From contig JBLHKS010000255.1 in NCBI GenBank assembly GCA_047620505.1, forward strand, positions 1 to 9,384: a stretch of DNA of 9,384 nucleotides. Reading direction: 5' to 3'. The notes beneath the pieces were generated by a model. It saw only the letters and a list, made by a program, of their open reading frames with translations. It did not search any database and was not told where the DNA came from. The stretch is from JBLHKS01 sp047620505 (GTDB lineage Bacteria; Verrucomicrobiota; Verrucomicrobiia; Verrucomicrobiales; DEV007). This document shows, one piece after another, positions 1 through 6,500 of the stretch; positions within the stretch are counted from its first letter, which is position 1, and the number at the start of each line of letters is the position of its first letter. The translations under genes were made by a program, and so were the position numbers.

Positions 1-1
1 G

Positions 2-376
2 GCTCCGGCCAAGAAGAAGGCTCCGGCGAAGAAGAAGGCTCCGGCCAAGAAGAAGGCTCCGGCGAAGAAGAAGGCTCCGGCCAAGAAGAAGGCTCCGGCC
101 AAGAAGAAGGCTCCGGCGAAGAAGAAGGCTCCGGCCAAGAAGAAGGCTCCGGCGAAGAAGAAGGCTCCGGCCAAGAAGAAGGCTCCGGCCAAGAAGAAGG
201 CTCCGGCCAAAAAGGCTCCGGCCAAGAAGAAGGCTCCGGCTAAAAAGGCTCCGGCTAAAAAGGCTCCGGCTAAAAAGGCTCCGGCTAAAAAGGCTCCGGC
301 TAAAAAGGCTCCGGCTAAAAAGGCTCCGGCTAAAAAGGCTCCGGCTAACAAGGCTCCGGCTAAAAAGGCTCCGGCT
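2..376 (+). repeat. Tandem repeat of 18-bp then 15-bp units encoding APAKKK / APAKK
   Basis: Eleven 18-bp units (GCTCCGGC-C/G-AAGAAGAAG) fill 2-199. One 15-bp unit, one 18-bp unit and then a run of 15-bp units (GCTCCGGCTAAAAAG) follow up to 367, and a partial unit runs into the A-tract. One 15-bp unit (338-352) carries AAC in place of AAA, giving Asn. The C/G choice at base 9 of the 18-bp units runs C,G,C,G,C twice in succession, so 2-91 and 92-181 are two identical 90-bp blocks; this points to recent unequal exchange. The left end lies outside the window. Such an array is prone to length change and to assembly error. Confidence 0.95.
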
Positions 377-406
377 AAAAAAAAAAGCGGTAACAAAAGC
401 CGCTAG
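2..406 (+). CDS. Lys/Ala/Pro-rich histone H1-like tail, 5'-partial (N-terminal part of a DksA-like protein)
   Basis: In the frame starting at base 2 the sequence reads Ala-Pro-Ala-Lys repeats, then a short KKKSGNKSR ending at TAG 404-406. The start codon is off the left edge. The highly basic, Pro-spaced repeats resemble histone H1 tails and bacterial H1-like proteins, which bind DNA or RNA non-specifically. I read this as the N-terminal tail of the DksA-like protein that follows. At the A10 run (377-386) a shift of one base leads into an open frame that continues to the DksA domain, and such tails precede DksA domains in Verrucomicrobiota (recalled, not checked). The alternative is a separate H1-like protein that really ends at 406. 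The tail reading is favoured because the frame after the shift has no stop and no usable start before the DksA fold. Confidence 0.7.
   Translation, partial: APAKKKAPAKKKAPAKKKAPAKKKAPAKKKAPAKKKAPAKKKAPAKKKAPAKKKAPAKKKAPAKKKAPAKKAPAKKKAPAKKAPAKKAPAKKAPAKKAPAKKAPAKKAPAKKAPANKAPAKKAPAKKKSGNKSR
377..386 (+). other. A10 homopolymer at the apparent frameshift
   Basis: Ten consecutive A's end the repeat array. With ten, the Lys/Ala/Pro frame hits TAG at 404. With nine, it would continue as Lys-Lys-Lys-Ala-Val-Thr-Lys through to the stop at 939-941. Runs of nine or more A's are known sites of RNA polymerase slippage and of sequencing or assembly indels, and both readings fit here. Confidence 0.8.
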
Positions 407-941
407 CGCAGCACGGCCGCGGCCTGCTACACAGGGGGCGGTTTCGAATAACGGAAATCGCGCCAATAAAGGGGCGTCCAGCACGAAGCTGACGCCCTTT
501 GCACGTACCCAGCGCCAGCGCTTGCTCGAACTTCGAGATCACTTGGTTGATGCGATGGGCAGCGTCGCACAGGACAATCTTCGCTCGAACTCCGAAGGCG
601 CTGACTCTTCAGCTTTTGGAATGCATCAAGCCGACGCCGGCAGCGACGCTTACGATCGCGATTTTGCGCTCAATTTGCTCTCCCAGGAACAGGACGCCCT
701 TTATGAAATCGACGGTGCTCTTGAGCGTGTTGATCGGGGCGTTTACGGAATTTGTGAGGTGTCCGGAGAGAAAATTCCTGAAGCTCGCCTTGAAGCGATT
801 CCATTTGCCCGTCTCACCGTGCATTGTCAGGAGAAACTGGAACAGAAATTGGGACCGGGAAATCGGGGCGGTTATGGTAGGCCGGCACGATCGCTGGTTG
901 GCCTTATGGACAACGCCGGAGAATCGGTTGACAGCGATTAG
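378..941 (+). CDS. TraR/DksA-family protein with half-lost zinc finger (3' part of a frameshifted gene)
   Basis: DksA-family proteins enter the RNA polymerase secondary channel and, often with ppGpp, tune transcription. The frame is open from the A10 run to TAA-free stop TAG 939-941. A low-complexity linker (Ala/Arg/Asn/Thr-rich) is followed by TPFARTQRQRLLELRDHL, the first coiled-coil helix. Numbering from the TTG at 522, the coiled-coil tip has D42xxD45xD47 in place of the classical DxxDxA. The zinc-finger region YGICEVSGEKIPEARLEAIP ends in TVHC, so the pattern is C78xxS81...T99xxC102 and only two of the four Cys remain. The TTG at 522 is the only plausible start in this frame, but it would delete part of the first helix. 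I therefore think translation normally enters from the Lys/Ala/Pro tail. The family call is firm; the gene structure (frameshift, slippage or sequencing error) is open. Confidence 0.85.
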   Translation, partial: KKKAVTKAASAARPRPATQGAVSNNGNRANKGASSTKLTPFARTQRQRLLELRDHLVDAMGSVAQDNLRSNSEGADSSAFGMHQADAGSDAYDRDFALNLLSQEQDALYEIDGALERVDRGVYGICEVSGEKIPEARLEAIPFARLTVHCQEKLEQKLGPGNRGGYGRPARSLVGLMDNAGESVDSD

Positions 942-964
942 AAATCATATAGCGTTCGCGCCTT

Positions 965-1138
965 ATGCCTCGGGAGATTATTATTTTGGAATGCACAGAA
1001 GCGAAGGGGGAAGGAAAGCCGACCTCTCGCTACGTGACCAAGCGCAACAAAAAAAGCCTGCTTACGCCGGGTCGTTTGGAAAAGGTCAAATACAATCCTT
1101 TTCTGAAACGACGCACGTTGCATCGCGAACTTAAGTAG
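965..1138 (+). CDS. rpmG: 50S ribosomal protein bL33
   Basis: This 57-aa protein starts MPREIIILECTEAKGEGK, has the Arg/Lys-rich core RYVTKRNKKSL, then the family's Lys-Tyr-Asn-Pro stretch (KVKYNPFLKRR) and a basic end HRELK. Length and pattern fit bL33, a small subunit-surface protein near the 50S E site. It has a single Cys (residue 10) and no CxxC pairs, so it is a zinc-free (C-minus) form. ATG 965 follows the DksA stop by 23 bp with no clear Shine-Dalgarno. The rpsR gene follows after 35 bp, so the two ribosomal genes are probably co-transcribed. It is shorter than many ORF-length cut-offs and easily missed. Confidence 0.93.
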   Translation: MPREIIILECTEAKGEGKPTSRYVTKRNKKSLLTPGRLEKVKYNPFLKRRTLHRELK

Positions 1139-1150
1139 TCTCCTTAGACT
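1137..1150 (+). other. Small hairpin between rpmG and rpsR
   Basis: AGTCT (1137-1141) and AGACT (1146-1150) form a perfect 5-bp stem with a CCTT loop, starting inside the rpmG stop codon. No T-tract follows, so it is not a terminator. It is too short to be confident that it matters. Confidence 0.25.
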
Positions 1151-1173
1151 GAATCGATCGATCGACACGAATC

Positions 1174-1413
1174 ATGTTTCCTAAAAATCGCAAACGTCTC
1201 GCCAGCCTTCGGCGCAACAACAAAAAGATGCCGCGCCGGCGCCTTGATATTCCGGCTGAGAAAATCAATTTCAAGCACCCTGAGTTCTTGGGTAAGTTTG
1301 TCAGCGAGACCGGCAAAATTTACGCACGCCGCGTGACTGGAGTTTCCGCGAAACTCCATCGCCAGATCACTCGCGAAATCAAACGGGCACGCTCGTTGAA
1401 TTTGATGCCCTGA
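1174..1413 (+). CDS. rpsR: 30S ribosomal protein bS18
   Basis: This 79-aa protein binds in the 30S platform next to bS6. The conserved core is plain: IPAEKINFKHPEFLGKFVSE, then GKIYARRVTGVSAKLHRQ and the basic C-terminal helix REIKRARSLNLMP, matching the family pattern Gly-Lys-Ile...Arg-Arg-Val-Thr-Gly...Ile-Lys-Arg-Ala-Arg. The N-terminal 20 residues are very basic. The ATG at 1174 gives the usual 75-80 aa; an internal ATG at 1228 is possible but would give only 61 aa. There is no Cys, so this is a zinc-free type. The common rpsF-ssb-rpsR-rplI context is absent; the gene instead pairs with rpmG, as in the zinc-free ribosomal-protein operons of actinobacteria. An intrinsic terminator follows. 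Confidence 0.95.
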   Translation: MFPKNRKRLASLRRNNKKMPRRRLDIPAEKINFKHPEFLGKFVSETGKIYARRVTGVSAKLHRQITREIKRARSLNLMP

Positions 1414-1446
1414 GTGGCGCTCGCTTTGGCGAGTTCAATTTCCAAC

Positions 1447-1479
1447 GGACGGTTTTCATTCGTGGAAGCCGTCCTTTTT
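1447..1479 (+). terminator. Rho-independent terminator after rpsR
   Basis: GGACGGTTTTC (1447-1457) pairs with GGAAGCCGTCC (1464-1474) as an 11-bp stem with two G-U pairs. The loop is ATTCGT, and five T's follow at 1475-1479. It should end the dksA-rpmG-rpsR transcript. folE2 starts only 26 bp later, so folE2 must be read either by read-through or from a promoter overlapping this hairpin. Confidence 0.85.
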
Positions 1480-1480
1480 G

Positions 1481-1495
1481 TGTTCATGCTGAACA
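1481..1495. promoter_or_regulatory. 15-bp inverted repeat TGTTCA-TGC-TGAACA upstream of folE2
   Basis: Perfect 6-bp arms with a 3-bp centre lie directly after the terminator T-tract and end 10 bp before the folE2 ATG. The position fits an operator or a small hairpin over the ribosome-binding region. It resembles TGTTC-n-GAACA operators, such as the LexA-type motif I recall for Verrucomicrobiota, but the spacer is 5 rather than 4. It also has the length of a Fur/Zur-family box without matching a consensus I know. The regulator is unknown. Confidence 0.4.
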
Positions 1496-1505
1496 GAATC
1501 GATGA

Positions 1506-2309
1506 ATGAAGGAACTGACTGATACGCAAAGCGAACCAGATTTTCGCAACATCCCAATCGATCGTGTCGGGGTGAAACAGCTGCGCTTTCCGATTTCGGT
1601 GCGCGACAAAGAAAAGTCGGTTCAACACACCGTGGCTACGGTTTCTCTCGCGGTCGATCTGCCCCGGGAATTCAAAGGGACTCACATGAGCCGATTTGTC
1701 GAAGTCCTGAACTCACACGGTTCGGAACTCGACGTTCACACGATTTCGCGAATTCCCTTGGAGTTGCTTGAGCGGCTGGAGGCTCGCCGATCGCATATCG
1801 AATTTGCATTTCCCTATTTCCTCAGCAAACCGGCTCCGGTTTCAGGAAAAGTCGGGATGGTCGATTACGAAGCGGTTTTCGAATTGGAGGCCGAGGCGGG
1901 CGAAGTCGTCGACTTTGTGCTCACAGTCAAAGTTCCGGTCGCGACTCTGTGCCCTTGCTCGAAAGCGATCAGCGAGCGCGGAGCCCACAACCAACGAGGT
2001 CTTGTCACGTTTTCTGTTCGCTTCACCGAGCCGATCTGGATCGAGGACCTCATCCAACTGGTCGAGCGCAGCGCAAGTTGTGAACTCTACAGCTTGCTCA
2101 AACGTCCAGACGAAAAGTTCGTGACCGAGGCGGCTTACGACAACCCGGTTTTCGTTGAAGACCTCGTCCGCAACGTCGCTGCTCGATCCGAGGAGCAGGA
2201 AAATATCACCTGGTATCGGGTTGAAGCCGAAAACTTCGAGTCGATTCACAATCACAACGCCTACGCGGTGGTTGAATCGGCGAATCGAAGCGCTGAGGGT
2301 GCCGAATGA
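1506..2309 (+). CDS. folE2: GTP cyclohydrolase FolE2 (type IB)
   Basis: This enzyme converts GTP to 7,8-dihydroneopterin triphosphate, the first step of tetrahydrofolate and queuosine synthesis. The 267-aa length is normal. Family landmarks visible are the opening VGVKQLRFPI (residues 21-30), GTHMSRFVEVLN (58-69), the active-site loop C149PCSKAIS, GAHNQRG (159-165), YDNPVFVEDLVR (211-222) and HNHNAYA near the end. From what I recall of the Neisseria enzyme, its metal ligands are Cys147, His159 and Glu216; here C149, H161 and E218 keep exactly that spacing. Type IB enzymes can use metals other than zinc and often back up the zinc enzyme FolE. ATG 1506 is chosen because an out-of-frame ATG at 1502 stops at once and the family N-terminus starts nearby. 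There is no evident Shine-Dalgarno. It follows a terminator and an inverted repeat. Confidence 0.95.
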   Translation: MKELTDTQSEPDFRNIPIDRVGVKQLRFPISVRDKEKSVQHTVATVSLAVDLPREFKGTHMSRFVEVLNSHGSELDVHTISRIPLELLERLEARRSHIEFAFPYFLSKPAPVSGKVGMVDYEAVFELEAEAGEVVDFVLTVKVPVATLCPCSKAISERGAHNQRGLVTFSVRFTEPIWIEDLIQLVERSASCELYSLLKRPDEKFVTEAAYDNPVFVEDLVRNVAARSEEQENITWYRVEAENFESIHNHNAYAVVESANRSAEGAE

Positions 2310-2347
2310 CCGCGACGAGGTTCTCGCGAAATGCATCAGCGACGACT

Positions 2348-2359
2348 CAGCAGCTGCTG
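2348..2359. repeat. CAGCAGCTGCTG palindrome, intergenic copy
   Basis: A perfect 12-bp palindrome lies in the 121-bp gap between folE2 and the WXG100-like gene. The same word occurs at 4823-4834, 6628-6639 and 8000-8011. The gap holds no convincing promoter; a 5-bp stem CGGAG/CTCCG (2366-2383) lies just after the palindrome. Confidence 0.5.
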
Positions 2360-2430
2360 GCTGATCGGAGTTGATTTTCTCCGCCTTCGTCGTGGAGTCT
2401 TGCCGATTTCTTGCTAGATTTTGCTTCACC

Positions 2431-2703
2431 ATGGCTCAAGCAATTATCGATCCCGATGAAGTCCGCCGTTTCGCGGAGGAATTGAAACGATTTAACAACG
2501 ATCTACAGAATGGTTTAAGCTCTCTGCAGGCGAGATTTTCCACGCTTGGGGACAGTTGGCAGGATCAGGAGCACCTTAAATTTGAAGAAGAGTTCAAATC
2601 GACGTTCAAGGTGCTGCGGAAATTCCTCGAAGTTTCCCACAAACACACGCCTTACCTGATGCGGAAAGCCGCACGCATCGAGGAATATCTCCAGCAACGC
2701 TAG
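2431..2703 (+). CDS. WXG100-like (EsxA/ESAT-6-type) small protein
   Basis: WXG100 proteins are about 100-aa helical hairpins exported by, or docking on, type VII secretion ATPases. This 90-aa protein is all helix: an amphipathic first helix starting at PDEVRRFAEELKRF, a turn around LGDSWQDQEHLKFEEEF, and a second helix to the end. The turn motif sits at residue 43, where WXG normally lies, but reads Trp-Gln-Asp instead of Trp-x-Gly. No C-terminal YxxxD/E export signal is present. The ATG at 2431 is preferred over an upstream in-frame ATG (2371) because the first twenty residues of the longer form (Cys/Phe-rich) do not fit the family. It is the first gene of a four-gene cluster ending in an FtsK-type ATPase, and that context strengthens the call. 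It could be a substrate or a structural adaptor. Confidence 0.8.
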   Translation: MAQAIIDPDEVRRFAEELKRFNNDLQNGLSSLQARFSTLGDSWQDQEHLKFEEEFKSTFKVLRKFLEVSHKHTPYLMRKAARIEEYLQQR

Positions 2704-2751
2704 CCGGCCTACGGACCGACGATCTTTAGCGATTTCTGACGATCTTGCACG

Positions 2752-3327
2752 ATGGCCGAGCAAAAAGCTCACGTAACTTCGGTAGAAGCTCTGGATTCCT
2801 TCCGGATAGCGCTGATTCGCTATTTGGAGAAGGCCAGAATCTCACTCGACGAGGTAAGCGACGAAGTCACTCGGACTCGAGTCTGGCTTGAGAGCGAGCA
2901 GTCGATCTACTGGAAAGGCGAAATCCGTAAATATTCGAGGAAGCTCGATGACGCCCAACAGGCCCTTTTCAGCGCTGAGCTTTCGATGATGCGCGAAACG
3001 AGTTCGCAGGAAGAACGGGTAGTGAAAAAAATGCGCGATCACCTGCGCATCAGCGAGGACAAACTCCGGGTTGTTAAGAAACATAGCCGCAATTACGACG
3101 CTGCGGTCGAGCCTCTTGGGAAGAGCGTTGATCGCTTGCGATCGTTTTTCGAAGGCGAGATGCCGAAGGCGCTTCTTTTTCTGAGTAATTCGATCAAATC
3201 CCTCGATGCGTACGCCAGCGTCAGCGGTCGCCCGGCCGAATCAGGCACCCCCGCCGCGCCGCTCGACCTTTCTGCGGCGGAAGCCGATCCTGATCCAACC
3301 AATGCTGGCGAAAGCGCAGAGCCATGA
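2752..3327 (+). CDS. Helical WXG/LXG-like protein of the FtsK-ATPase cluster, unknown function
   Basis: This 191-aa protein has no signal peptide or membrane segment. Residues 10-155 look like long charged helices (for example EVSDEVTRTRVWLESEQ and a Lys/Glu-rich stretch around 85-115). A Trp-Lys-Gly sits at 54-56 (SIYWKGEIRKYSRKLDDA), matching the WXG signature in form and roughly in position. Residues 158-191 are a disordered Pro/Ala/Asp-rich tail. I do not recognise a named family. It lies 48 bp after the WXG100-like gene and its stop overlaps the next start (ATGA, 3324-3327), so it is translated with the cluster. Plausible roles are a larger partner of the WXG100-like protein, a chaperone, or a scaffold of the export ATPase. 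Confidence 0.75.
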   Translation: MAEQKAHVTSVEALDSFRIALIRYLEKARISLDEVSDEVTRTRVWLESEQSIYWKGEIRKYSRKLDDAQQALFSAELSMMRETSSQEERVVKKMRDHLRISEDKLRVVKKHSRNYDAAVEPLGKSVDRLRSFFEGEMPKALLFLSNSIKSLDAYASVSGRPAESGTPAAPLDLSAAEADPDPTNAGESAEP

Positions 3328-3545
3328 GACTGAATTCGAGTAAATCGCGCCTTGGATCTGTTTCCAAGGAGCTCAAGCGCCAGTGGGAAAGCACGAAGAT
3401 CGCTTGGCGGGATCAGAAAGCAGATGAGTTTGAACAACGATACCTGGTAGCGTTGTTCGATGCAGCTGAGAACGCCTTGGCGGCGATCGATAAGTTGGAT
3501 AAAGTTATTACGAAAGTTAGAAATGATTGTAAAGAAGAAGGATAA
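3324..3545 (+). CDS. Small helical protein with WxD motif, possibly WXG100-related
   Basis: This 73-aa, highly charged and probably all-helical protein starts at an ATGA overlap with the upstream gene, which supports translational coupling. The segment IAWRDQKADEFEQRYL (27-42) has the same Trp-x-Asp-Gln...Phe-Glu arrangement as DSWQDQEHLKFEEEF in the 90-aa protein two genes upstream. It may therefore be a shorter divergent copy of the same fold. There is no signal peptide, membrane helix or YxxxD/E tail. Its last 23 bp overlap the start of the ATPase gene in another frame. Its function is unknown; an adaptor or substrate of the ATPase is the likeliest role by context. Confidence 0.75.
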   Translation: MRLNSSKSRLGSVSKELKRQWESTKIAWRDQKADEFEQRYLVALFDAAENALAAIDKLDKVITKVRNDCKEEG

Positions 3546-6500
3546 TCCACTTCTCTCTGCCGGGAGCGCCGTCAGTCTTGTTGCCCGCCTTCGCTACGCC
3601 ATCAAAGGCTTTGCCGATCGCGAGCGAAAACACAAGAACGGCTATGTGATTGGCTCCGGCCAGTTGAAGGATCGGCTGGAGCAGTCGCTCGAGCAGAACG
3701 CTGCTCGTCTTGAGTCTGAAATTGAGGCGACGACGAACGCCTACGCGGCTCGCCGTCAAGATGTCGAGGCCACTTTCAAACAGCGAGTCGATCGGATCGA
3801 AAGGGCTCACGAGACCGCCAAAGGCATTTTATCCAACCGAGTTCGCTCAACGACAGGGCAAGGAAAATACGATCGCCAGAAGCAGGAACTCCAGGCCACT
3901 CGCGAGCGCGACGCGGCGATCGTCCACGCCAAGGAAGCGTTTGCAGGAGTCAAAAAGGTCGTCGCTTCCGAGCAGCGAGATCTGAAGGACATGGAAAAGC
4001 TGGCGCGAAATTCGTTTCGCGGATATCCGAAATTCGGCAGGGAGCTCAAGCGTCAAATGCGCAGCACGGATCCTCTTCCGGACGCGCCCGATGACGACCA
4101 GCAGGTGCTGGTTCAACTGCGCGAAACGATCGATGCCGCCAGCAGCGATATTGGCGAATTTCGGCAATTTCGGGCACCCGGTTTTTTTCGGTTCGTTCCA
4201 GCTTCGCTGATTTTGCTTCTGATCATGTTGGCTCACGGCGCAGCTGCCGCGTATTTATGGAAGCAGGGCGCAGGAATGATTCCTTACGGCATCGCCGCCG
4301 GTTCGATGATTTTGCTGATGGGCTTCGTGATCGTGATTCACGCGCGAGGTTTGAAGACCACGGAGACACCGGCGATGGCGGCCGCCGCAAAGTTAGGTCG
4401 CGCGAAAAGGCTGACGAAGGCGTGCGTCGATGGCTGCGAGGCCAGGCACAAACGCAATCTCAAGCAGGTCGAAATCGATCTCGCTGCGCGCCTCCAAACG
4501 TATGAAGATGACTACCAGAATGCGATGCGAAATGCCTCAAGAATTCGAGGTGGCGCAGATGATCTGGACAGCCGTCGCCAGCGGGCGATGATGCGAAATA
4601 AGGCGATTTACGAAGCGCGAGTCACTGCGTTAGGCCCGGATCAGCAGCTGAATCTCGATACGATCCAGTTGGACGCTGAGACGAGGCAAAAACAGCTCAA
4701 TGCCGAGTACAAGACCGAGTCGGAAGCGCTCGAAGAGCGGGCGAGAACGAATTGGGGCACGATGGTTGCGGATTGGAATGTGGAAATCGCGGAGATTCAG
4801 GAAATTCTCGACGCATCGGCGTCAGCAGCTGCTGAGTCGTTTCCGGCTTGGTCCGAGGAGTACTGCAGGAATTGGACAGGGCCTCAAGATTTCAAAAACA
4901 GCGCGCAGATCGGCCATCTGGCCGTGGATATCGATCACCTAACCGACGCCCATCCGCAAAGTCAGGAACTGGCTTACCCGGGCGAGCATCAGTTTTCCGT
5001 TCCTTTGATGCTTCAGGTTCCGGCTGAAGGTTCGCTGCTGATCGAAACGAAGCAGTCTGGCCGGGGAGCTGCGATTTCGACTCTGAATAACGCGGTTATG
5101 AGAATTCTCGCCGCCGCTCCTCCTGGGCGCGTAAGTTTTACCGTGCTCGATCCGGTAGGCCTTGGTGAGAGCTTTGCCGGGGTGATGCACCTCGCCGATG
5201 CTGCCGAGCACGTGATTCATTCAAAGATCTGGACGCAGACGAACCAGATTGACGCGCGTTTGGGCGAATTGAATGAGCATATGGAGAAGGTCATCCAAAT
5301 GTATCTTCGTAACGAGTTCGAGACGATCTATGAGTATAACGAACAAGCTGGAAATATCGCTGAGAAGTATCATTTCCTCGTTGTCGCCGATTTCCCGCAT
5401 GGATTTACCGACGTCGCTGCTCAGCGGCTCATGAGCATCGCGCAAAGCGGCGCGCGATGCGGAGTTTACACGCTTCTTCATTGGGACACGCGGCAACAAA
5501 ACCTGCCGAATGACTTTGTTCCCCAGGATCTGAGAGACGCCAGTATTTGTATCGCTTCAAAATCGGGCGGTGATCTTAAATTGACCAACGGGCTCTCTGC
5601 TGGTGCTGATCTCGTTGTCGAAACGCCGCCTTTTGGTGATTACGCTAGCGAATTCATCCTACGCGTTGGGAAGGCCAGCGTTGACTCAAGTCGCGTTGAA
5701 GTTCCGTTCTCATATGTCGCTCCCCCTGGCGAGCTCTGGACTGAGGACAGCACGAGTGAATTGCGGGTCGCTGTCGGTCGGACCGGCGCGACCAAACTTC
5801 AGTACATGGCGATCGGCAAAGGAACTCGGCAGCACGCGCTCCTTGCTGGTAAGACCGGTTCAGGTAAGTCGACGCTGTTCCACGTTTTGATTACGAACCT
5901 CGCGCTCTGGCACAGCCCGGACGAGGTCGAGTTCTACCTGATTGACTTCAAGAAAGGGGTCGAGTTCAAATGTTATGGCAGTCGGCGTTTGCCGCATGCC
6001 CGCGTGGTTGCGATTGAATCGGACCGCGAATTCGGCCTCAGCGTTCTACAGCGAGTCGACGATGAACTGAAGCGTCGAGGCGAGATGTTCCGGAAATTGG
6101 GCGCGCAGGACATCGCCGGCTACAAGCGAGCCGGGGGAACGGAAGCGGTTCCGCGGACCCTCCTGATCATTGACGAATTTCAGGAATTCTTTGTCGAGGA
6201 CGACCGAGTTTCCCAGAACGCGGCCGTTTTGATGGACAGGATTGTTCGTCAGGGACGGGCCTTCGGGATTCACGCGATTCTCGGATCGCAGACTCTTGGC
6301 GGAGCGTTCACGCTGGCGAGAACGACGCTTGGCCAGATGGTGATTCGAATCGCTCTCCAGTGCAACGAAGCTGATTCTTATCTCATTATGGATGACGGAA
6401 ATCCGGCCGCACGCATGCTGACGCGGCCGGGGGAGGGGATTTATAACGATAGTGCTGGCGCGATCGAGGGAAACAGCCCATTCCAAGTCGTTTGGCTTGA

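Noticed and set aside
2..376. The tandem array considered as a CRISPR or an intergenic satellite
   Set aside because: Units are contiguous with no spacers, and all are multiples of three that encode a regular basic peptide, so it is a coding repeat.
499..1134. 211-aa open frame on the + strand across the DksA and bL33 genes
   Set aside because: It is a shadow frame. Its translation has no recognisable pattern and it overlaps two clearly identified genes in other frames.
2306..2374. 22-codon ORF starting at an ATGA overlap with the folE2 stop
   Set aside because: It is very short, with low-complexity Ala/Thr/Arg content and no recognisable motif. The overlap alone is not enough evidence.
2371..2430. 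A promoter for the WXG100-like cluster (TTGATT / TAGATT)
   Set aside because: The elements do not have acceptable -35/-10 spacing, and the consensus in this phylum is uncertain.
2718..2747. Direct repeat GACGATCTT twice before the 191-aa gene
   Set aside because: Nine bases repeated 20 bp apart in a CGATC-rich genome is weak. No structure or partner copy supports a function.
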